Below, in pieces: positions 11,101-20,111 of a DNA stretch of 64,000 bases. The stretch lies in the NCBI RefSeq assembly GCF_042453785.1, contig NC_091675.1:21376501-21440500 (forward strand). Reading direction: 5' to 3'. The position numbers and the translations under genes are program-made. Origin of the DNA: Malus domestica (Eukaryota; Streptophyta; Magnoliopsida; Rosales; Rosaceae). Numbering within the stretch: the first letter of the stretch is position 1; each line of letters opens with the position of its first letter. Under the pieces are notes generated by a model. The model was given only the letters and a program-made list of their open reading frames with translations, was not told the origin of the DNA and did not search any database.

Positions 11101-11597
11101 ATTTCATACACTTCATTTTTCATTGTTGCCAAGGTATTGACATTGACAGATGTGTTACTTATCGTTTGTGTCAATTTTCTCCAGGAAATGCCAAAGCCAT
11201 ATAGCTATATACCATTTGGGTCAGGACCCAGGTCATGCATAGGAACCAATATGGCCAAGGCGACAATTATGATCTTTTTACACCGTGTAGTAAGTGGATA
11301 CAGGTGAGTGAGAGTTTTCAGAGCCATCATTTGATTTTTCTTATCTTGTATGAGCTATGTTAAGGTGATTCGCCCATGCATGTATGTGCAATTTATGACC
11401 ATTTGTTTTGGAAATCACATTTGAGCAACGGTAAAAATTCACCTACGGGAGTGTGGACATCTTATATTGATGAATCTTAAAATTCTTTCCCCTTATTGTG
11501 TAGCTGGACAATTCATGATTGGGATCCTAGCCTGGAAAAGATGTCACACATTCCACGGTTAAGCAGTGGTTTGCCCATTACCTTGAAGGCCTTGTAA
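8197..11597 (+). CDS. Cytochrome P450, CYP85 clan, CYP722-like (tentative); nine exons
   Basis: Exons: 8197-8471, 9109-9433, 9540-9689, 9948-10199, 10295-10381, 10535-10613, 10839-10945, 11185-11303 and 11504-11597. All introns have GT-AG borders, the phases agree, and the joined frame is 495 codons with no internal stop, a normal length for a P450. The product should be an ER-anchored heme monooxygenase fed by P450 reductase. Seen in order: a hydrophobic anchor (about residues 29-48), a Pro/Gly hinge SIPGGLGLP (57-64), the I-helix oxygen-activation motif AGQTTTS (307-313, Gln where Asp/Glu is usual), ExxR in KETLRL (E367, R370), FDPSRF (419-424) and the heme loop FGSGPRSCIG with ligand Cys443. 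Motifs such as FKTRLFGKIHVYVPS recall the CYP722 family of the CYP85 clan, but that call is from memory. CYP722 enzymes include strigolactone-modifying enzymes. This is the only intact host gene in the window. Confidence 0.88.
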
Positions 11598-12189
11598 GAG
11601 AGCAGACCTGGTATGCCTGGAAAATTAGGGTTCAATAATCCCGCGTCTTGCCGGTTGTGTGGATAGTCACTACCCCGTGGTTAGCGCCAGCTGCGAAGGC
11701 TTCTCCTCGTGCAAGTAAATATTATGCCTGGGTCTTAGGGCTAGGGTTTCTGTTTTACTGGGGCTACATGTTTGGGGCTCATTTGTGTTTTGTAGCACCT
11801 ACTGTTGCTGTTTTGTGTTTAGTCTCATACTATATATTGTGGCTTGTTCCGCTAGCGTCTTGTGTTAATGAAGTATTTCTTTTTCCGAACATAGAAAAAA
11901 AAAACACATCGGGAAGCATGTAATTTTGCAGAATAAGTACGCATTCTTGCCAAATTTATGTTACTATTGATCAGATCATATAATATTACAAGGGCCCTTC
12001 CAATCCCCAGCGCCCCCCCCCCCCCCTTCCCCTTCCCCCCCCCCCCCAAAGCAAAAAAAACAAAACGCTTGACACTAGCTAAACCCACCCTATTGTCATA
12101 TTTTCGGGCCCACGTTATAATCTCAGTCTCTCCTTTCCCATAACCAGAATCATTACTGACCGCTGAGAAGCAAGTAATATGATCACATA
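11598..12189. other. P450 3' flank
   Basis: Presumed 3' UTR and downstream DNA. No gene is supported. It contains a C-rich tract (about 12010-12048: two long C runs around TTCCCCTT) followed by an A-rich stretch. Confidence 0.5.
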
Positions 12190-12284
12190 TGTAAGATCCC
12201 ACATCGTTCAGGGGAGTGATCCTTATATATATATTCTCATCTCTACCTAGCACGAGACTTTTTGGAAACTCACTGGCTTCGGGT

Positions 12285-12360
12285 TCTGTAGGAACTCCGA
12301 AGTTAAGCGAGAAAGGGGCCAAAGCATTCCTAGGATGGGTGATTCTCTGGAAGTTCTGCT
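12285..12360 (+). repeat. 5S rRNA-like segment in the left Cassandra LTR
   Basis: The segment contains GGAACTCCGAAGTTAAGCG and TAGGATGGGTGA...CTGGAAG, matching the 3' half of plant 5S rRNA, including the box A-like AAGTTAAGCG and the GGATGGGTGA region of the internal polymerase III promoter. The 5' part of 5S is diverged. It is not a functional 5S gene. Confidence 0.8.
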
Positions 12361-12644
12361 CACATGAGTTCCCAAAAACAAAACCATGAGGGCGTGGTCG
12401 GGGCCCAAAGCAGACAATATCGTGCTACGACGGAGTCGAGCTCGGGATGTGGTGGAGGCCTGGACCGGGATGTGACAATTTGGTATCAGAACTTAACCTT
12501 GGTTGTGGTGTGCCGACCAGGACGTCGGGCCCCTAAGGAGGGTGGATTGTAAGATCCCACATCGCCTAGGGGAGTGATCCTTATATATATATATTCTCAT
12601 CCCTACCTAGCATGAGGCCTTTTAGGAACTCACTGGCTTCAGGT

Positions 12645-12720
12645 TCTGTAGGAACTCCGAAGTTAAGCGAGAAAGGGGTCAGAGCATTCCCAGGATAGGT
12701 GACCCTCTGGGAAGTTTTGC
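12645..12720 (+). repeat. 5S rRNA-like segment in the right Cassandra LTR
   Basis: Second copy of the 5S-like segment, with GGAACTCCGAAGTTAAGCG and GGATAGGTGACCCTCTGGGAAG. Its 3' end is closer to plant 5S than the left copy, while its GGATGGG core has a change to GGATAGG. Confidence 0.8.
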
Positions 12721-12815
12721 TCACGTGAGTTCCCAGAAACAAAACCGTGAGGGCATGGTTGGGGTCCAAAGTGGACAATATTGTGCTATGACGGAGTCGA
12801 GCCCGGGATGTGACA

Positions 12816-13775
12816 ACATGCATATTGCTTGACTTCTTCTTTACCACCATCCCGACTATCCCAAGGCTGATCGCGGAGGCGATGCAACAACAAAAACGAT
12901 GAGCAGTTGCTCAACCAATCAAAGAATCAAATTTGAAAGAGAAGTGAAATTGGTAGAGAAAACTCCGATGACATCCATATACTGCATTTGATCCATTCAG
13001 TGTGTTTGATGGTTGTTGCGATGAGCTCGACGAATACAACAAGACGAACTCGAGATTCAATCATAGATTCAATAGTTTAGGATCTTCTAGACATAAATTA
13101 AAAATTAAAAGAGTTGAATATCAGAGTGCTCAACAAATAATATTATAAAATAATAAAAATATGGGTTGGAAGGTTTCCTGAAATTGACGCTAGAATATTA
13201 TAAAGTAATAATAATCTGGATGTTTTAATTTGTTGAATATGTGATGTCTAGGGTTTTAATCTGTTGAATCTGTGATGTTGAGGGTTTTAATCTATTGAAT
13301 CTGTGAAGATATGTGTTTTGTGAAATTTGTAATATGTTGATTTAGACTTAAAAAACATAATCTATTGAAATATATGAATTGAAAACTAAAATGACATATA
13401 GATTAAAGTATTATAACATATTGAAAATATGGAAAACAAGCATATAATGAGTGTTCATCCAAGTATTCAACAAGTCTCTTACAATTTACTGAACAAAAAT
13501 AAAATGCAAAATGGAAGTAATCGATTTTTTATCTAAGTTGCGACCTAGGCACGTGCCCATATGGGTGCAGACAGGCACCTAGGTGGGCTAAGCGGATGCC
13601 TAAGGAGATCTATGTGTCATTTCTTGATTTTCAAATGCATTAATTGGGGCAGTGGCTAGCCGCGTAGCGCCTAGATGAGATTTTTATAACAATGGATATA
13701 GGTCTTAATTTGTAAGTTTGTTAATTTGTTAGTTTGTTAGTTTTTTAATTTGGTAAATTAATTTTGTGAAAGTGG
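12816..13775. other. AT-rich intergenic DNA
   Basis: No gene is supported. About 13530-13680 is rich in GCACCTAGGTGGGC- and GCGCCTAG-like words, resembling a degraded MITE. The stretch 13700-13755 is a degenerate TTAATTTGTTAG repeat. Confidence 0.4.
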
Positions 13776-15310
13776 ATGGCTCCTCAATTGATCACAAGTG
13801 ACTGCCGCTCTGCTTCCTATTCGGCTATAGTGAGTCGTCGACCCTTAGTGTGGTGGCCAGTGGGATCCAAGCCACGACTGCGGAGTCGGCAGCGGGGACG
13901 AGTTCCACTATCCCATTGCCCCCTGTTCCACAATCTACCAAACGACTCAATAGTACTCGTTGCCACTAACTGCCTCCACCACCCCCCACGATCACATCAC
14001 CCACGACTGGCAGCGTGGAGGCCGAATCAGTCCTCGTGGAGGGAGAGTAGGCAGAAGGATAGCCCCCTACCAGGCCGAGGAACAAGAAGACCCAGGGCAT
14101 TTGTCAGTGCCTAAGGATAAACCAGATCACTCAGATCACCCAAGCCTCGATCCCAATTGTCTACCTCCCAACTACCGCCGAACGTGTGCCAATGTCAACA
14201 GTTTGTTGACCCACGACTGCAGGGCCCTGATCTTGAGCAAATGCCCCATGGACGCTGATTCATGGATTTCCCATCAGCAACAGGTTCGTGACGCGATGCA
14301 CTCTCGGCTTTCTGTAAGTCTATAACTAACGATTAGGATCATTTAAAAAAAAATGTGTAGTTCATTGTTTTTTTCTCATTAATGAAAATGTGCAGACCAA
14401 CTTCAGTTGGAACAAGAAGGACAAAGCATGTGAAGATTACATCAACCGGGTCTGGAGCAAATGGTACAAGGAGTGGAAGTACAAGCTCCACCTACTATGA
14501 CTTTTGTCCAACAATAGAGGCAGCATGGGTGGACCATTCTAAGGAGTTCCTGGAGAGGGTGCATGAGTGGACCATTCCAAGTAATAATTTTTTGTTTAAT
14601 TTTATATTAATTTGATATGTATTGTATATTTTTTTTTTATCTTCATTTGAACTAATACTTTTTAATGTACAGAAAAAATCAGCAAACCGGGAGCAGAAAG
14701 CGTACGAGCACCACTCATATTCCCGACCCCTTTCTTACTTGGTCGAGGAACGGGATGCTGGTGAAAAGTTCTTGGAGGTGGTGGTCCGGGGCGCGGGGGG
14801 GGGGGGGGGGGGCGGGGAAGACCCATGCTAACTATGGCAACGAGGTCGTGGAAGGGATTCATGCAAGTATTCTTCCATAACTTTGTATTTTGTTTTTAAA
14901 GGCTTTAATTATGGTTTAAATTCTAATTGATCTAACTTCGTTTTGTTTGTATTTTTTTAGGCTCCAATGGTACAAAAGAATGACGAGGTCCTCGCCACTC
15001 TCTCATAGTAGCATCCTGACGTGCCTGTGGAGGAGCTGACACTCGATCCAAGGGTGTCTCTCCAAGTGCTAATGGACAGGGTTGGCCAAATGAAGGATAA
15101 GGAAATCCGCAGCCTTGGAGCAGGTTGGGTTCGGGAAGTCGAGTCTTGTTCTTCATCGAGTTCTACTGCAACGACTGAGACCGACTCTCGACTTCAGCAC
15201 ATGGAGGAGGAGCTAGCACGTCAAAGGGAATTAATCCGCCAATACTTCATGGTCGTATCCCAGAGCATATCAGCTTATGGCATTACGATTCCACCGCTGC
15301 TGTCCTAAAT
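13776..15310 (+). pseudogene. En/Spm-type (Ptta) plant transposon protein remnant
   Basis: Pieces of one protein family lie in three frames. About 14110-14325 gives LPPNYRRTCANVNSLL and CPMDADSWISHQQQ. About 14396-14590 gives a Trp/Lys-rich segment (NKKDKACEDYINRVWSKWY). About 14674-15300 gives NREQKAYEHHSYSRPLSYL, KTHANYGNEVV, then DPRVSLQVLMDRVGQMKDKEIRSLGAGW-type sequence and a coiled-coil-like MEEELARQRELIRQY tail. This order is typical of the Ptta/En/Spm family that accompanies plant CACTA elements. Frameshifts, stops and an 18-base G run (near 14797) break it. No terminal repeats were found. Confidence 0.65.
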
Positions 15311-15589
15311 TGTGCCGCCATCCGAAGAGCCTCCCCAACAGCCGTCCCAACAGGCCCCCGTGCAGCTGCCAGATGAGCTGCCCCATCAGTGATCATGACC
15401 CCTCCTAGTTTACAATTCTTGTGTTTTTTTGATGTAATATGTTTGAACAGACAATAGCGGTACGTCACTATCCAATTCTATAACTAATGACCCAACATGG
15501 TGTACTAAATATATATGGCTCAACCATCTTCCCCAAAGATGCTCCTAACATTAAGAGAGATATATCTTCTCTCCCACCCCTTAGCATAG
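15311..15589. other. Flank with a copied P450 promoter segment
   Basis: No gene. About 15505-15575 reads 'atatggctcaaccatcttccccaaagatgctcctaacatta' (given in part), which matches 16870-16925 and resembles 8065-8095 upstream of the P450 gene. The gypsy solo LTR lies inside this copied segment. Confidence 0.55.
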
Positions 15590-16699
15590 TGTTGACCCTA
15601 AAAACTACAGAGCCTACGTGGCGCGCAGGCCGAGTAATTAATGAGCTAACTACGTCCTTCGGTGAATGCGGGGCGTGCCAACTCGTCGGCCGAGCTCGGC
15701 CGAGGAGTAAATTTGTTGATGTTGCGTTGGGTCGCGCTACTGACTTCTGCGTCTTGCGATTGCGGTCGAGAAAGGAACACGTCTCGGCCTCTTGGGCTCT
15801 CGAACCTGAAGACAAGGTTACTATTCTTACGAAGTTCAATATCAAATTCGACTTTCAATGTGCCGAATGTAATAACTGTAACACCTCACTCCGTCGAGAA
15901 GGCTGATGAGATGACCTCGACCAATAAGGATTTAGAAACCCTTCTCGACCGAGACTTGGATAGGTAATCAACCGTTCTCGCCGCAGTGCTGTTGATGCCA
16001 ACAGAAGATACTGCGAGACCGATTAACTCTACGGTGACAGAGCTATCTATGCCGACTTAAGATATCACCGGTTGCTTCCACAGTGCTGTTGATGCCAACG
16101 GAAGATGTGTCAGCGAAAAAAGGAAAAAGAAAAATCACAAAGTTGTGAGAATTTGCGCAGGGCAATTTTGTATTGATTTGCAGGGGGTCCTTGAATGGTG
16201 TGCAACCCTCCCTACTTATAGTGAAAGTTACACCCGTCCGCTTGATACTCTTGGAGAGTCCTAATTGGACTCTGTCTTGTGGAGTTGCATCTGGTTGTAC
16301 ATTTGTCTTATATCCTTTAGCCAAGGATCATATCCCTTTATGCCAATAAGCTTCCCGCCTTGAAATATGCCAATATTATGCATGTATGGCTGACCAACGC
16401 CAATCATGCGGCTGATTAAATCCAAATTGGCATCCTTATCTTTATGCAAGCGCAAAAATCCATACCAATCCATAACCATTCGCCAATAATCAGTAATGCA
16501 TTAGGATTTCTAATGCCCCACCATCCTACGAATAAATTGGGGTTTTAGATAAAAATTAGGTTTAATAAATTATGATTAAAATCCCAACATTATCTCAATC
16601 ATAATTTATTTCAACCACTTTGTCGTTCAACGGCCTAAAACCCTGCTCATCCGACGGCCTTGATTGCTCGGGCCGATATTGTAAAAATGGGTCCAAACA
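15590..16699 (-). mobile_element. Gypsy solo LTR
   Basis: The 1110-bp LTR has TG...CA ends (TGTTGACCCT ... GGGTCCAAACA) and a perfect 5-bp target duplication CATAG at 15585-15589 and 16700-16704. There is no internal sequence, so it arose by recombination between the two LTRs of a full element. It matches the gypsy LTR at 5871-6808 across R/U5 up to the TATA region (about 16215), differs upstream of that, and matches again in the last ~30 bp. A minus-strand TATA-like CTATAAGTAG lies near 16211-16222. Confidence 0.9.
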
Positions 16700-16704
16700 C
16701 ATAG

Positions 16705-16725
16705 ATAACATTAATATCGCTGGTT

Positions 16726-16765
<40 letters not shown>

Positions 16766-16975
16766 TTAAGCATCTTCCCTAAAATTCTCCTAACATTACG
16801 AGAAAGATATAATTCTAATATTTTGTCTTTGTCGTCTTTTTACATACCAATGTGAATCTATCCAAATATATTTGGCTTAAGCATCTTCCCCAAAGATGCT
16901 CCTAACATTAAGAGAGAGATATCTTCTAACATTTTGTCTCATTGAAAAACTACATTGTTCCTAAAAATCAATAAA
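16705..16975. other. TA microsatellite and copied P450 promoter segments
   Basis: A TA run occupies about 16728-16761. Two partial copies of the P450 upstream segment follow: 'ggcttaagcatcttccc...ctcctaacatta' occurs at 16764 and again at 16871, and the second continues through 'taacattttgtctcattgaaaaactacattg', which matches 8110-8140. The copia element then interrupts this copy. Confidence 0.6.
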
Positions 16976-17222
16976 TGGTATAAACTTTTTATTTAAATGT
17001 GATTGTGTAAATCCTAAATTAAATTTGATTCTAGTTATTATTCATTATTAGGACTTGTATTCCTTAGAGGAGAAGGATTTCTTCCCTCCCTTATTACTAT
17101 AAATAAAGACACTGTGTAGGGGGAATAACACACCCTCTACATAACCCTACAAACACATCTCTCTATTTTTTCTCTGTGCCGCTGGTCCTTCTCTCATTGT
17201 TAGTTAAATATGGGCCACAACA
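16976..17222 (+). repeat. 5' LTR of copia 1
   Basis: TGGTATAAAC ... GGGCCACAACA, 247 bp. It includes a TATA-like 'actataaataaag' near 17097. It aligns with the 3' LTR at 23898-24125, with several substitutions and indels, so it is older than copia 2. Confidence 0.9.
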
Positions 17223-18868
17223 CGTTATCAGCACGCTCATACCGCTGCGCTTAGGAATCTGACATGGAAGTTTTCTACATCAAATTAGTTCATCAATATC
17301 ATCACGCAATCAGGTTCTTTCAAAACAACAGTTTTTATCTCGATATTTTTGCAGCCTTGATAGCATGAACATGCATCATAATACATGACCCAACTCTACG
17401 CTTTTCGAATTTTAGATTCTACATAATTGTGTACGCATTATATCCATAATTGTTGAATTATGTGAATTGATATTGCCATCAATTGCATCATATATCTACT
17501 CATGCATTCAATTATATGTTGAATTAATCTAAAAAAACTTCGTAAAACCCTAGCATCGCCGGCTCCATGTCGTGTCGTCGTACAAGCTGCCAGTACCATG
17601 CCAACAACTTGTGTTGGCTTGGCAAGCCTAGCCACGAACTACAAGGCTGCAAGCCCAAAACCAAATGGTGCATTTTAGACACCATCGTCCCCATCCCAAA
17701 CCCTCGGCCTAAAGCCAAGGTCATCCCCGTCGACTTTTCCAACGAAAACACAACTAGCAGTCATGTGATTTGGACGAAACTCATCGTTTTCACCAACGAT
17801 CTTTGAAATTCCAGAAACATTTTGTGAGTTTTTCGAAGGATTCACTCGAATCCTTTCGATTTTCACATCCCCGACGTTGAGGTTCAACCTCCATCATCTA
17901 ATCTTAGTTCTCCGATGAACCAAGGCTTGCACTGATAATGGAACACTACCTGAAGAGGCGTTGTTGACCATCTCCAACCGATCTCCATTCCTAATGTCGT
18001 TAGGGTGGCCTTAAGATCCAACTCGAACCCTAACGGCCTCATATTCCTTTTGGTCCATAATGCACATAAACCTTTTTATTGGGCTTGCATGTGCCTAGAG
18101 CCTTGACCCACATTACCAGCCCTTTGGGCTTTGGTGATAACCAGGCCCGATGACCAGTTGAGGCTTTCTGGGCTCCTATCGTTTCTCCCATGCACCGCAT
18201 CACACACAATCACAGCCTCTGCTGGTGTATGTGTCTATGCCGTAACAAATCCCAGCCCACATGCTGATGCATCACATCACACCAAATTAGAGCCCTTCAC
18301 AGGCCCCTATTTTGGGCTTGCACATGCAGCCCACTTATTTGTGATACTTAGCCTGCCTGCATGCTAGGCCCGAGCCCAACCTTGCCCAATTTTTGGGCTT
18401 GGACCATGGTACTAAATTTGATAAGCCCTCCCGTGGGCTTTGGCTCATTAATTTGGGCCCCCGATTTTAATTGTTTATTTTTTTAGACAATTTGGGTTTT
18501 ATAATTTTTCACTTGCACTTTAATTTTAGCCCAAAGTCCAAATAATTAATTCAATTATTATAAAGGCCTGAAGTTCTATTTGCATATTTTCTTGTTACAT
18601 TTTCTGTCTATATTTGTGTTTGTCTACTAGAACATATGAACCTGAAGTTCATAATTATTTCTAAACTTGAAGTTTCTAGAAACATGCCTTGTTTGAAATC
18701 CTCAAGTTTTCTTTAAAAACATCACCCATGAAAACCCGAAGTTTTTTTCATGAAAATTTAAACCAATACATGTCTATTAGAACCTGAATGCTCTACTCCT
18801 ATGTGAATGGATTGATTTTTTCTCCATTACACTAACCACATCTTGTCCATTTATTTTGTGATAGGAAC

Positions 18869-19848
18869 ATGTCCAATTTGAATAAACTCGACTTTACTGC
18901 TTTAGATGTCTATGGAAGAAACTACCTTAAGTGGGTCCAAGATGTGAAGCTCCACCTCACCGCAAAAAATTACGTCCCGCCATTAAAAATGAGACGAACA
19001 ACCTAGTTGGCAAAGCTGAGAAAGCCACCGCAATGATCTTTATCCGAAGACATATTCATGATGCACTGCAAATCGAGTACCTTGTTGAGAAAGATCCACA
19101 AGCACTTTGGGTCACTTTGGCTGATCGTTTGGATCACCAAAAGGGCATCTTCTTGCCTGAAGCAAGACATAACTGGCAGTATCTGGGCTTCCAAGACTTT
19201 AAGTCTATGAATAAATATAATTCTAAAGTTTGTCAAATCCGATCACTTCTCACATTTTGTAATGAGAACTTAACTGAAGAAGATCTCCTAGAGAATACCT
19301 ATTCGACCTTCTCTGCTACCAATATTATCCTGTAGCAACAATATAGAGCTCAGAAGTTCACTAAGTTTTCAGATTTGATCTCTATTTTACTTCTCACTGA
19401 AAAACAAAATCAGCTGTTAATGAAGAATTAAGCTCGACCTACTAGGGCGACTGTTATGCCTAAAGCACACTATAACCACGAACCAATGCCCAAAACACCA
19501 ACATAGGCATGGTAGGGGGCGGCCAGAAGCCACCTCGTCAAGGTCAACAGAGCCAAGGCCCACCTAAAGGAGGAAACAGAGCCCAGAAACGCCCTAACCT
19601 CACTCCCAAGGCCCCAAACTTCAAGAATAAGGGTTAAACACCTTAAACCATAGATGTGGATATTTGCTACCTTTGTGGTTCAAGTGACTATTGGCCCCAT
19701 GTTTGCCAAGCTCCTTAGAAGGTTGTTGCTGAATATCATTCTCGTTGTAAGAAGTTTGAATCGAACTTTGTGGAAGTGGATGAACCGGAGAGTACCAAGA
19801 TGGAGGTTTATGACTTTCAAGAGAATACCACCCCTATAAAAGATTAGA
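18869..19848 (+). pseudogene. Copia 1 Gag
   Basis: ATG at 18869 opens MSNLNKLDFTALDVYGRNYL, the usual copia Gag start. A frameshift near 18960 moves to the frame containing KATAMIFIRRHIHDALQIEY and FKSMNKYNSKVCQIRSLL (UBN2-type Gag core). A TAG at about 19333 and further stops follow. A zinc knuckle CYLCGSSDYWPHVC lies near 19660. The part between is basic and Pro/Gly rich. Confidence 0.82.
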
Positions 19849-20111
19849 ATCTTAGACATAAACTAATTTTTAGTTGAAGTTGGAACAATGGGGCCAAATT
19901 CCACCTAGCAGTCGAACCCCCCTTTGTTTTTTGGTTTAATTTTGCATACTTTTCCTTTATGTTTGGATTATTTGTTGGTGATTTTTTTTTTTTTTGGGAT
20001 ATTAAGCTTTTATTAATTACTATCCTTGAATACTTAAATTATTTTGAATGGATATTTGTTTTTAGAACTTTTATGCATGTTCATGATTCAAATTAATTTT
20101 TATTTCTAGGT
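19849..20111 (+). other. Non-coding AT-rich spacer between copia 1 gag and pol
   Basis: About 260 bp, rich in T and with stops in all frames, separates the end of Gag from an ATG at 20112 (ATGACTAGTAGG) directly after 'tttctag'. Copia 2 has a shorter spacer in the same place (about 48612-48696). Confidence 0.6.

Larger units (their letters stand above)
12190..12815 (+). mobile_element. Cassandra-type TRIM retrotransposon carrying 5S rRNA-like sequence
   Basis: The element is 626 bp. Two LTRs (12190-12477 and 12548-12815) begin TGTAAGATCCCACATCG and end GATGTGACA. The first LTR is followed by TTTGGTATCAGAAC, close to the usual primer site for initiator-Met tRNA, and a purine-rich tract AAGGAGGGTGGA precedes the second LTR. 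The internal region is only 70 bp with no coding capacity. Each LTR holds a 5S rRNA-like segment, the defining mark of Cassandra elements. Flanks ACATA (12185-12189) and ACATG (12816-12820) are a near-perfect 5-bp target duplication. The left LTR has about 22 bp extra (GTGGAGGCCTGG...) near its end. It depends on other elements' enzymes to move. Confidence 0.9.

Noticed and set aside
11852-12322. 156-codon minus-strand ORF with poly-Gly segment
   Set aside because: It spans the C-rich tract and the Cassandra LTR; composition explains the open frame.
12285-12720. 5S rRNA genes
   Set aside because: Only the 3' half of 5S is recognisable, and both copies lie at equal positions in the LTRs of a TRIM element, so they are element parts.
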